This document shows positions 50,341-57,700 of a stretch of 57,700 bases of DNA, one piece after another. Both the position numbers and the translations under genes were made by a program. A model generated the notes under the pieces. The model was not told the DNA's origin, made no database searches, and saw only the letters and a program-made list of their open reading frames with translations. Source of the stretch: an uncultured Clostridia bacterium (GTDB lineage Bacteria; Bacillota; Clostridia; Oscillospirales; Acutalibacteraceae); contig CAKMIX010000017.1 of NCBI GenBank assembly GCA_927362715.1, positions 1-57,700 on the forward strand. The letters are read 5' to 3'. The number at the start of each line of letters is the position of its first letter. Position 1 is the first letter of the stretch.

Positions 50341-50913
50341 ATGTCCGGGAATCGTTTGGGTTTCGCCATGTGCGGCTCCTTTTGCACGTTTCACCGGGTG
50401 ATTCCCGAGATCGAGCGGCTCAAAAACGCAGGATGGGATATTCAGCCGATCATGTCTCAAACTGCTTACGCTACCGACACGCGCTTCGGCAAGGCGGCGG
50501 ATTTTGCGGAAAAAATTGAAAGCATAACGGGAAAGCCCGTTTGGCACACCGTATATTCGGCGGAGCCTATCGGGCCGAAAAAGCTTTTGGATCTGCTGGT
50601 CATTGCCCCCGCTACGGGAAATACGCTCGCAAAGCTTGCCAACGGCATCACCGATACCGCCGTCACGCTCGCGTGCAAAGCGCATCTGCGAAATGAGCGC
50701 CCCGTGCTTTTAGCGGTCTCGACCAACGACGCACTCGGCGCTGCGGCAAAGAACATAGGCGTCTTGATGAATGCAAAACACATGTTCTTTGTCCCCATGC
50801 GGCAGGATGCGCCGGAAGACAAGCCGAATTCCGTGGTCGCAGATTTCACAAAAATCCCCGAAGCGGCGGAAGCCGCAATGGAAGGGAAACAGTTGCAGCC
50901 GATCTATTGCTGA
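50341..50913 (+). CDS. dpaB: Dipicolinate synthase subunit B
   Basis: A 190-residue flavoprotein-like protein (SpoVFB/DpaB) with LGFAMCGSFCTFHRVIPEIE at the N-terminus, IMSQTAYATDTRFGKAADF, the flavin-binding-type VIAPATGNTLAKLANGITDTAVTLA and LAVSTNDALGAAAKNIG. It works with DpaA. Its start follows GGGAGGG. A strong terminator is 52 bases downstream. Confidence 0.94.
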   Translation: MSGNRLGFAMCGSFCTFHRVIPEIERLKNAGWDIQPIMSQTAYATDTRFGKAADFAEKIESITGKPVWHTVYSAEPIGPKKLLDLLVIAPATGNTLAKLANGITDTAVTLACKAHLRNERPVLLAVSTNDALGAAAKNIGVLMNAKHMFFVPMRQDAPEDKPNSVVADFTKIPEAAEAAMEGKQLQPIYC

Positions 50914-50964
50914 CTGTTCGCCGTATGGGATGTTTTATGGGAATGTCTCATGCGGCTTTGATTG

Positions 50965-51000
50965 GCGCCGTCAATTCGCTGAATTGACGGCGCTTTTTTT
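50965..51000 (+). terminator. Intrinsic terminator of dpaA-dpaB
   Basis: 13-bp perfect stem (GCGCCGTCAATTC / GAATTGACGGCGC), three-base loop and seven T. Confidence 0.93.
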
Positions 51001-51007
51001 ATGCGTT

Positions 51008-51149
51008 TTGACGGATTTTGTGAAGCGCAGTAAAATACATAGAAATCCCGCTCACGGTGTGCTAAAATAAGTTTATATATGCGGAAAAATCCTTCCGCGA
51101 GGCGAAATACCGAATCTGTAAGGGAAAGGACAACGGGCACGGCTGCCCG
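51008..51149 (+). promoter_or_regulatory. Promoter and structured leader of the ABC exporter genes
   Basis: TTGACG (51008-51013), 17 bp, TAAAAT (51031-51036) form a good promoter, and TGCTAAAAT (51060-51068) could be a second, extended -10. In the leader, GCGGAA/TTCCGC forms a hairpin near 51081. The Shine-Dalgarno-like GGGAAAGGA (51122-51130) lies 28 bases before the ATG, separated by the hairpin CGGGC/GCCCG (51134-51149). Folding of this hairpin would bring the site to normal distance. Confidence 0.5.
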
Positions 51150-51158
51150 AGAACTGCC

Positions 51159-51860
51159 ATGGCTTTTATTGAAATGAAAAACGTCACCAAAACCTATCAA
51201 ATGGGAGAGGTGGAGATCAAGGCGCTCGACGAGGTCGGATTCGCCGTGGAGAAAGGCGAATTCGTGGTCATTGTCGGCCCCTCCGGTGCGGGCAAAACCA
51301 CGATCTTGAACATCCTCGGCGGCATGGACACCGCCACCTCGGGCGAGATTTATGTGGACAACGAGGCGGTCAGCAGCTTTGACGAAAAGGCGCTGACCGC
51401 ATATCGCCGCGACGATGTGGGCTTTGTATTTCAGTTTTATAACCTTGTGGGCAATCTCACGGCGTTCGAAAATGTGGAGCTTGCCCTGCAGATCTCCAAA
51501 AACCCCTTAAGCGCAAAAGCCGTTTTGCAGGAGGTAGGCTTGAGCAATCGTCTGGACAGCTTTCCTGCCCAGCTTTCCGGCGGTGAGCAGCAGCGCGTTT
51601 CCATTGCGCGCGCGCTTGCGAAAAACCCGAAGCTTCTGTTGTGCGACGAGCCCACGGGCGCGCTTGACTACATCACGGGCAAATCCATTTTAAAGCTCTT
51701 GCAGGACACCTGCCGTGAAAAGGGCGTGACCATCATCGTCATCACCCACAACCTTGCCATCGCCCCCATGGCGGACAAGGTCATCAAGGTCAAAAACGGC
51801 AAGATCGATCAGATCTTGATGAACAAGCGTCCGACCCCTGTTGAATATATTGAGTGGTAA
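51159..51860 (+). CDS. ABC transporter ATP-binding protein (LolD/MacB type)
   Basis: A 233-residue ATPase with Walker A GPSGAGKT (40-47), [20 protein letters not shown] around the Q-loop, signature LSGGEQQR, Walker [13 protein letters not shown] and the switch His in VITHN. This type works with FtsX-fold permeases that move lipids, peptides or proteins by a mechanical stroke. No close Shine-Dalgarno precedes the ATG at 51159; M6 at 51174 is an alternative start. The permease gene follows after 12 bases. Confidence 0.92.
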   Translation: MAFIEMKNVTKTYQMGEVEIKALDEVGFAVEKGEFVVIVGPSGAGKTTILNILGGMDTATSGEIYVDNEAVSSFDEKALTAYRRDDVGFVFQFYNLVGNLTAFENVELALQISKNPLSAKAVLQEVGLSNRLDSFPAQLSGGEQQRVSIARALAKNPKLLLCDEPTGALDYITGKSILKLLQDTCREKGVTIIVITHNLAIAPMADKVIKVKNGKIDQILMNKRPTPVEYIEW

Positions 51861-51872
51861 AGGAAGTTCGCA

Positions 51873-54800
51873 ATGACAAAAGGTTTGAGAAAGGATTTTC
51901 GCAGGTCGATCCGCAAAAGCTTCAGCCGCTTTCTGTCGATCCTGCTGATCTCCGCGCTCGGCGTTGCGTTCTTCGCGGGTGTGCGCACCGCCGCACCCGC
52001 CATGGAAGCGTCGGCGGACGCCACGTATGACAGCCAGAATCTCATGGACATCCGCGTGCTCGGCACCCTGGGGATGACCACGGAAGATGTGGCTGCATTT
52101 TTAGGGCTGGAGGGCGTAGAGGATGCGGAAGGCATCTACACCGCCGATTATCTTTGCGAAACCGAAGGCGCGTCGGTCGTCGTGAAGGTATCCTCCATGA
52201 CCAACCGCATCAATTTGGTGCGTGTCACCGAAGGGCGCTATCCCGAAAGCTATGACGAATGTATCGTCGATCAGGCTTTTCTGGATGCTTCGGGCTATGC
52301 TTTAGGCGATACGGTGCGTCTGCGCACCGGCACGGAGGACAGCGTTTCCGACATGCTCGCGACCGACGAATACCGCATCGTCGGCGTCGGTGAGAGCGCC
52401 TATTATATGGATTCAGACCGCGGCACCGCCTCCATCGGTGACGGCACGGGCGACGGGATGATGGTCATCCCGAAAGAGGCGTTTACCGAAGGGATCTTTT
52501 CCGAGGTGCTCGTGCGCATCATCGGCGCCGATACGCTCAACTGTTTTTCCGACGAATATGCCGATCTGTTGGCAAACGTGACCGCCAATATCGAAGCCAT
52601 TGAACAAGGGCGCTGCGAGGTGCGCCTTCAGCAGTTCCGCGAAGACGCGGACGACCAGCTGAACGACGCGCGCTATGAATACCAGCAGCAAAAGGACAAG
52701 GCGATGCGCGATCTTTCCGCTGCATATCAGACGCTTGCGGCGTCTGAGGCGGAACTGGAAAACGCGCAGCTCGAGATCGACCAGACCCGCCAGCAGCTTC
52801 AAGATCTGCAAGCCCTGTTTGATGCAGGCGACCAGACCATTGACGCCAGCCGCGACCAGATCGCCGAAGCGCGCGCAACGCTGACGGATCTGGAGGAACA
52901 GAAGGCTGCCATTGAACAGCAGATCGCCGAGGACGAGGCGACCATTGCCGAAATGGAAGAACAGCTTCGTGCGGATGCGCCGTACATTTCCTCCGACGAA
53001 TACTATCGGCGCAGTCTGGAGATCATTCAGGCGACCGCAACCGTAGAATACTATAAAAGTCAGCTGCCCTCGGTCGAGCGCAGCATTGCCGCCGTGGAGC
53101 AGCAGGTGGAAACCGCGGAAGCTTTTATAAACAACTACCCTGAGGCTGCAGCGGCCGCCCGCGAACGGATCGCCGCAGGCGAAGCGGAGCTTGTGGAAGC
53201 GGAAAAGCGTGTGCAGGACGGCGAGATCGAGCTGGAACGCGCTAAAGAGGATTATGCGGTCGCCGAAGCGGACGCCGAAGCGGAGCTCGCCGCTGCGGAG
53301 GAACGTCTGCAAAACACAGAGGATGAGATCAACAACGTAGAAACCCCGCAGTGGTATGTGCTGGACCGCACATCCGTACCGAGTTACGCTTCTTTCCAAA
53401 ATGATACCGAAAGCATCCGCGCCGTCGGTACGGTGTTCCCGATCATCTTCTTTCTTGTAGCGGCGCTCGTATCGCTCACGACCATGACCCGCATGGTCGA
53501 GGAGGAGCGCACCCAGATCGGTACGCTCAAAGCGCTTGGCTACGGCAAGCGCGCGATCCTCTCCAAATACATTTTCTACGCCCTGCTCTCTACCCTGCTC
53601 GGGGCGATCTTCGGGGCGGTGCTCGGCGAGGCGCTTCTGCCGAACCTGATCCTTCGGACCTATCGCCTTGTATACACAGGGCTTTCCGAAACCGTCTTTA
53701 CCATTCACATTCCCAACGCAGCGATCGCCGCTGTTCTTTCTGTGCTGGCGACCGTAGGCGGTGCGGCTATCGCCGGCGGGCGTGTGCTCGCCGAAAGTCC
53801 CTCTGCGCTCATGCGGCCCGAAGCCCCGCAGACCGGCAAGCACATCGCACTTGAGAATGTCGATTTCATCTGGCTGCGGCTCAATTTTTCCCAAAAGGCA
53901 GCCTTGCGTAACCTGTTCCGCTATAAAAAGCGGCTGTTCATGACGGTGTTCGGCGTGGCAAGCTGTATGGCGCTTTTGCTTGTAGGCTTCGGCATCAGCG
54001 ATTCCGTGGAACGGGTTCCTGACAAGCAATACGGCGATGTCTTCGCTTATCAGGGCACCGTCGGTACGGATACCTCGCTTTCGCGTGCAGAGCGGCGGCA
54101 GCTGCTTGCTAAGGTCGGCTCCGTACAGGGTGTTGCCGATTACCTGCAAGCGCGTTCCGTTGTCACCTACGCACAAACGGATGCCGGTGAGGCCACGGCT
54201 TATCTCATCGTGCCGCAGGACACCGCAAAATTCAACGAATATGTCCGCTTGCAGACGCGCGTCACCAACGAGCCCTTTGGGCTTACCGATGACGGCGTGC
54301 TTATCACCGAGAAGTTCGCGAAGCTTTTGGACGTGCAGGTCGGCGACATGATCACCCTCAAGGATGACAAGACCGCCGTGCCCGTAGGTCAGGTGCGTGT
54401 GGCGGGCATCGTGGAAAACTATTTGAACCACTACATTTACATGACGCCGAACGTCTATCAGGCGCTTTACGGCGAGACCGCCACGCTCAATGCGGCGCTC
54501 ATCAAGACCGAGGCAGGTGCGGATTCCGATGCCGTCGCCGCTAAGATCCTCGAGATCGGCGGGGTGACCTCCGTCACGATGAACACCACCGCCGAGCGGC
54601 AGGTTCAAACGATGCTCGACAATCTGACCGTCATCATCGCCGTGCTGATCGTTGCGGCAGGGCTTTTGGCGTTCATTGTGCTTTACAACCTCAACAACAT
54701 CAACATCACCGAACGCCGGCGAGAGCTTGCTACGCTCAAGGTGCTGGGCTTCTATAACCGCGAGCTTGCCGCCTATGTCTACCGGGAGAACGTCATCCTG

Positions 54801-55025
54801 ACGCTCACGGGCACGGTCTTGGGGATCGGGCTCGGCTTCCTGCTGCACTGGTTCGTCATGCGCACCATCGCGACGGACATCGTCATGTACAGCGTGGAGA
54901 TCGCCCCGCTCAGCTGCCTTTGGAGCGTGCTCATTACCCTGGGCTTCTCCGTGATCGTAAACTGGCTGATGTATTTCCGCCTGAAAAAGATCGACATGGT
55001 GGAATCCACGAAGAGTGTGGAATAA
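51873..55025 (+). CDS. FtsX-domain ABC transporter permease with long coiled coil
   Basis: A 1050-residue permease with two FtsX modules. After the first membrane helix (about 15-37) comes an outer domain, which includes a ~225-residue coiled coil (about 262-486, Gln/Glu/Ala-rich). Three membrane helices follow (about 515-660, with LVSLTTMTRMVEEERTQIGTLKALGYGKR). A second module has one helix near 690 and three final helices (about 920-1040, again with RRELATLKVLGFYNREL). AAAGGAAG precedes the ATG. The coiled coil probably reaches through the cell wall to a partner. Substrate unknown. Confidence 0.88.
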   Translation: MTKGLRKDFRRSIRKSFSRFLSILLISALGVAFFAGVRTAAPAMEASADATYDSQNLMDIRVLGTLGMTTEDVAAFLGLEGVEDAEGIYTADYLCETEGASVVVKVSSMTNRINLVRVTEGRYPESYDECIVDQAFLDASGYALGDTVRLRTGTEDSVSDMLATDEYRIVGVGESAYYMDSDRGTASIGDGTGDGMMVIPKEAFTEGIFSEVLVRIIGADTLNCFSDEYADLLANVTANIEAIEQGRCEVRLQQFREDADDQLNDARYEYQQQKDKAMRDLSAAYQTLAASEAELENAQLEIDQTRQQLQDLQALFDAGDQTIDASRDQIAEARATLTDLEEQKAAIEQQIAEDEATIAEMEEQLRADAPYISSDEYYRRSLEIIQATATVEYYKSQLPSVERSIAAVEQQVETAEAFINNYPEAAAAARERIAAGEAELVEAEKRVQDGEIELERAKEDYAVAEADAEAELAAAEERLQNTEDEINNVETPQWYVLDRTSVPSYASFQNDTESIRAVGTVFPIIFFLVAALVSLTTMTRMVEEERTQIGTLKALGYGKRAILSKYIFYALLSTLLGAIFGAVLGEALLPNLILRTYRLVYTGLSETVFTIHIPNAAIAAVLSVLATVGGAAIAGGRVLAESPSALMRPEAPQTGKHIALENVDFIWLRLNFSQKAALRNLFRYKKRLFMTVFGVASCMALLLVGFGISDSVERVPDKQYGDVFAYQGTVGTDTSLSRAERRQLLAKVGSVQGVADYLQARSVVTYAQTDAGEATAYLIVPQDTAKFNEYVRLQTRVTNEPFGLTDDGVLITEKFAKLLDVQVGDMITLKDDKTAVPVGQVRVAGIVENYLNHYIYMTPNVYQALYGETATLNAALIKTEAGADSDAVAAKILEIGGVTSVTMNTTAERQVQTMLDNLTVIIAVLIVAAGLLAFIVLYNLNNINITERRRELATLKVLGFYNRELAAYVYRENVILTLTGTVLGIGLGFLLHWFVMRTIATDIVMYSVEIAPLSCLWSVLITLGFSVIVNWLMYFRLKKIDMVESTKSVE

Positions 55026-55068
55026 TTTTCCCCTCCCTTTTCCCCGTTTTCTTGTGAAAACTGCCATA

Positions 55069-55097
55069 TTGCTTTTTTTGCGGAATTTAGGTATACT
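55069..55097 (+). promoter_or_regulatory. Promoter of the pfl leader
   Basis: TTGCTT (55069-55074), 17 bp, TATACT (55092-55097). Confidence 0.65.
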
Positions 55098-55106
55098 GAA
55101 ACCACA

Positions 55107-55229
55107 ACGAAACGGCGTGTGCGACTGACGGGAAAACGCAGACAAACTGCGGTGGAGCACACAGCCGAATATATGCCGACCGTCTGGGCGATCTTGCAAA
55201 ACGCAGGGTTGCCCTTTTTGTTTTGCAGG
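55107..55229 (+). promoter_or_regulatory. ZTP (pfl motif) riboswitch upstream of pflB
   Basis: The aptamer has outer stem GTGTGC (55117-55122) / GCACAC (55157-55162), the conserved GACTGACGGGAA, an inner hairpin CGCAG/CTGCG (55137-55151), GTGGAGCAC, and the 3' domain GCCG...CCGACCGTCTGGGC (to 55189). These match the pfl/ZTP class that senses the purine intermediate ZTP. Downstream, GGGTTGCCC followed by TTTTTG, inside the wider TGCAAAAC/GTTTTGCA pair (55195-55228), looks like the terminator. Ligand binding would spare pflB from termination, linking it to one-carbon supply. Confidence 0.85.
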
Positions 55230-55254
55230 AATGATCTTCATGGGAGTGAACAAC

Positions 55255-57486
55255 ATGGATTTCAAACAGTGGGAAGGCTTTCGCCGCGGCGAATGGAGCG
55301 AAAAGATCGCCGTGCGCGATTTCATCCAGCAGAACTACACGCCTTACACGGGCGACAGCGCATTTTTGGAAAAGGCGACCGCCCGCACCAAGGCGCTGGC
55401 GGACAAATGTGCGGCGCTAATGCAAAAAGAGCGTGACAAAGGCGGCGTTTTGGACGTGGACACCGAGCACGTCTCGTCGCTCGTTACCTATGACGCGGGC
55501 TATATTGACAAAGACAACGAGCTGATCGTCGGCCTGCAGACCGACGCGCCGCTGCGCCGCGGGGTAAACCCGTTCGGCGGGATGCGTATGGCGCGCAGTG
55601 CGGCTGCGGCTTACGGCTACAAGCTTTCGGACTCGATCGAGGAGATCTTCAGCTTTAAAACCACCCACAACGACGGCGTGTTCCGCGTGTATACCGACGA
55701 AATGCGCGCGGCGCGGCACATCGGGCTTTTGACGGGGCTTCCCGACGCCTACGGGCGCGGGCGCATCATCGGCGACTACCGCCGTGTGGCGCTGTACGGC
55801 GTGGATGTGCTCATTGCCGAAAAGAAAAAGGATAAGCAGAAAATCGGACAGGGCAACATGGATGTGGACGCCATCCGCCAAAGCGAGGAGCTGTACCAGC
55901 AGATCCACTTCTTAGAACTGCTCAAGGAAATGGCAAAGCTGTACGGCTACGACATCAGCGCGCCCGCTTCGAACGCGCGCGAGGCGATCCAGTGGCTGTA
56001 TTTCGGCTACCTTGCCGCGATCAAGGAGCAAAACGGCGCGGCGATGTCCTTGGGGCGCACCTCGACATTCCTGGACATTTATATCGAACGCGACCTGCGA
56101 AACGGCACGCTGACCGAAAGCGGCGCGCAGGAATTGATGGACGACTTCGTGCTGAAGCTGCGTATGGCGCGGCACCTGCGCACGCCCGAATACAACGAGC
56201 TGTTCGGCGGCGACCCGATGTGGATCACCGAAAGTGTCGGCGGGCAAGGCTTGGACGGCAGGCCGCTTGTCACAAAGAATTCCTACCGCGTGCTCAACAC
56301 GCTGTATACGCTCGGCCCCGCGCCGGAGCCGAACCTGACGGTGCTTTGGTCGGAGAAGCTGCCCGCGCCGTTTAAGACGTTCTGCGCGCGTGTCTCGGTG
56401 GACACCGACGCCATTCAATATGAAAACGACGACCTGATGCGCCCCATCTACGGCGATGATTACGCTATCGCCTGCTGTGTCTCCGCCATGCAGGTGGGCA
56501 AACAGATGCAGTTTTTCGGCGCGCGCTGCAATCTTGCGAAGCTGCTGCTGCTGGCGATCAACGGCGGCTATGACAATGTGTTCGACCAGCATGTCGGCCC
56601 GCAGATGGAGCCCCTTTCGGGCGATACGCTCGACTATAATGAAGTTGCGGGACGTTTTTCCGTTTACCTTTCGTGGCTTTGCAGGCTGTATGTCAATACG
56701 ATGAACGTCATCCACTACATGCACGACAAATACGCCTATGAAAAGATCCAAATGGCGCTGCATGACACCGACGTTACGCGCTTTATGGCGTTCGGCGTAG
56801 CAGGGCTTTCCGTTGCGGCGGACAGCCTTTCCGCGATCCGTTATGCCAAGGTGCACCCCGTGCGCGACGAGGCGGGGCACATTGTGGACTTCGTGACCGA
56901 GGGCGAGTTCCCGACCTACGGCAACGACGACGACCGCGTGGACGCCATTGCCAAAAAGCTTTTGGAGGACACCATCACAGAGCTTCGCAAAACGCCGACC
57001 TATCGAAACGCCATCCACACGCTGTCGGCGCTGACCATCACCTCCAACGTCGTGTACGGCAAAAAGACCGGCGCCACACCCGACGGCCGCAAAAAGGGCG
57101 AGCCGTTCGCGCCGGGCGCGAACCCGATGCACAACCGCGAGAAAAACGGCGCGCTCGCTTCCTTGAATTCCGTGGCAAAAATGCCGTATGACGCTTGCCG
57201 CGACGGTATTTCCAACACCTTCTCCATCGTGCCGCAGGCGCTGGGCAAAACACAGGAGGAGCGTTCAGAAAACCTGGTCAGCGTGCTCGACGGCTATTTC
57301 AAGCAGCACGCGCACCACATCAACGTCAACGTCCTCAACCGCGAAATGCTGATGGAGGCATACGAAGACCCGACAAAATACCCGAACCTGACCATCCGCG
57401 TTTCGGGCTATGCAGTCAACTTCCATAAGCTCTCGAAAGAGCAGCAGCGCGAGGTCATCATGCGCACGTTCCACAGCGCGATATAA
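55255..57486 (+). CDS. pflB: Pyruvate formate-lyase (formate C-acetyltransferase)
   Basis: A 743-residue glycyl radical enzyme converting pyruvate and CoA to formate and acetyl-CoA. The active-site pair is C407-C408 in [10 protein letters not shown], and the radical glycine is G718 in RVSGYAV near the C-terminus. It starts [14 protein letters not shown], as PflB proteins do; GGGAG precedes the ATG at 55255, whereas the in-frame ATG at 55231 lies in the terminator stem. The activating enzyme gene (pflA) is not in the window. Formate feeds the one-carbon pool, which fits ZTP control. Confidence 0.96.
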   Translation: MDFKQWEGFRRGEWSEKIAVRDFIQQNYTPYTGDSAFLEKATARTKALADKCAALMQKERDKGGVLDVDTEHVSSLVTYDAGYIDKDNELIVGLQTDAPLRRGVNPFGGMRMARSAAAAYGYKLSDSIEEIFSFKTTHNDGVFRVYTDEMRAARHIGLLTGLPDAYGRGRIIGDYRRVALYGVDVLIAEKKKDKQKIGQGNMDVDAIRQSEELYQQIHFLELLKEMAKLYGYDISAPASNAREAIQWLYFGYLAAIKEQNGAAMSLGRTSTFLDIYIERDLRNGTLTESGAQELMDDFVLKLRMARHLRTPEYNELFGGDPMWITESVGGQGLDGRPLVTKNSYRVLNTLYTLGPAPEPNLTVLWSEKLPAPFKTFCARVSVDTDAIQYENDDLMRPIYGDDYAIACCVSAMQVGKQMQFFGARCNLAKLLLLAINGGYDNVFDQHVGPQMEPLSGDTLDYNEVAGRFSVYLSWLCRLYVNTMNVIHYMHDKYAYEKIQMALHDTDVTRFMAFGVAGLSVAADSLSAIRYAKVHPVRDEAGHIVDFVTEGEFPTYGNDDDRVDAIAKKLLEDTITELRKTPTYRNAIHTLSALTITSNVVYGKKTGATPDGRKKGEPFAPGANPMHNREKNGALASLNSVAKMPYDACRDGISNTFSIVPQALGKTQEERSENLVSVLDGYFKQHAHHINVNVLNREMLMEAYEDPTKYPNLTIRVSGYAVNFHKLSKEQQREVIMRTFHSAI

Positions 57487-57496
57487 AACCGCAATA

Positions 57497-57541
57497 AACC
57501 GGCCCCGTCCCTTGGCAGCGCCAAAGGACGGGGTCGGTTTT
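57497..57541. terminator. Intrinsic terminator of pflB
   Basis: A long stem of ~18 bp with one mismatch and one bulge (AACCGGCCCCGTCC region / GGACGGGGTCGGTT) and a five-base loop, then TTTTCTG. It faces a convergent gene end. Confidence 0.85.
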
Positions 57542-57564
57542 CTGTATTCCTTATATTGAGCCGC

Positions 57565-57699
57565 TTACCCGCGCAGCTCTTTGCTCGCCATTTCGGGATA
57601 GTCGCTCATCACGGCATCCGCGCCGATACAGGCGAGCCGCCGCCCCTCGGGGGGGGGGGTGGATCGGCCATAATTCCCCGGGGAGGGATTATGATCCGG
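57565..57699 (-). CDS. Probable glycerophosphodiester phosphodiesterase, C-terminal end (partial)
   Basis: A minus-strand frame ends at 57565 with IGADAVMSDYPEMASKELRG. The GADAVMSDYP segment is like the last strand of glycerophosphodiesterases (G-D-G-x-x-T-D-Y-P pattern). The frame stays open to the window edge, but past about 57648 it crosses a run of eleven or more G and reads poorly, so only ~27 residues are trustworthy. Confidence 0.45.
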   Translation of the reverse strand, partial: PDHNPSPGNYGRSTPPPEGRRLACIGADAVMSDYPEMASKELRG

Positions 57700-57700
57700 C

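Noticed and set aside
51037-51160. Cobalamin riboswitch before the ABC exporter
   Set aside because: AGGGAA and GCTGCCC...AACTG pieces look alike, but the rest of the core and the 3' B12 box are missing and the genes are not cobalamin-related.
52413-55325. A 970-codon open frame antisense to the ABC permease
   Set aside because: It mirrors the permease coding strand in a GC-biased codon register, has no ribosome site or domain motifs, and reads as His/Arg/Gly-rich noise. Similar long antisense frames lie opposite fucI (4001-5296) and ATPase subunit I (15246-17267).
1-57700. CRISPR arrays, tRNA or rRNA genes, transposases, prophage genes
   Set aside because: Searched by eye on both strands; no direct-repeat arrays, cloverleaf-like segments or mobile-element proteins were found.

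Overview
The window reads as chromosomal DNA of a high-GC, spore-forming, anaerobic member of the Clostridia, most like an uncultured Oscillospiraceae-type gut Firmicute. The evidence is a SCIFF ranthipeptide with its radical SAM maturase, dipicolinate synthase genes (dpaA/dpaB), a complete V/A-type ATPase operon, a threonine T-box, a pyruvate formate-lyase behind a ZTP (pfl) riboswitch, and frequent TTG start codons behind strong Shine-Dalgarno sequences. No tRNA, rRNA, CRISPR array, phage or insertion-sequence transposase was seen. The lineage is inferred from gene content, not from a marker gene.

Layout. 1-703: the 3' end of azlC plus azlD (branched-chain amino acid export). 782-5185 (minus): an L-fucose operon (isomerase, kinase, mutarotase, aldolase), divergent from an AraC regulator that overlaps an Orn/Lys/Arg-decarboxylase-family gene (5297-7560). 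7557-9910: SCIFF precursor, attenuator, maturase and two small genes. 9971-19613 (minus): a ten-gene V/A-ATPase operon with an extra gene coding only for the soluble half of subunit I. 19867-24741: a GH13 glucosidase, trmL, a candidate small RNA, a 61-residue protein, a NodB-type deacetylase lipoprotein and a lone E2 acyltransferase domain. 24945-26435: a divergent Crp/Fnr regulator and ferredoxin sharing a perfect palindrome. 26522-32691: a DHHW protein, a phosphoesterase, a D,D-carboxypeptidase, a YbaK deacylase and a DUF5696-type lipoprotein. 32819-36692: Thr T-box, thrS and a membrane-anchored phosphoesterase. 36831-38125: a 147-bp repeat, an azlC remnant and an AraC regulator. 38240-44038: rmuC, a GH3 glycosidase and an unknown membrane protein. 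44197-45602: a second repeat copy, a phosphatase gene and a hairpin-rich non-coding block. 45663-49354 (minus): murC-nadB-nadC. 49493-50913: dpaA-dpaB. 51159-55025: an ABC exporter pair. 55069-57486: ZTP riboswitch and pflB. The minus-strand end of a probable glycerophosphodiesterase closes the window.

How it fits together. The organism appears to take L-fucose to dihydroxyacetone phosphate and lactaldehyde, cleave glucosides and alpha-glucans, and ferment through pyruvate formate-lyase while using a rotary V/A-ATPase. The least familiar signals are the free-standing subunit-I soluble domain inside the ATPase operon, the seven-cysteine SCIFF precursor with its attenuator, a promoter-hairpin-terminator unit with no ORF at 22231-22345, and two families of structured intergenic repeats. 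All function calls come from reading protein motifs by eye; no database search was run.
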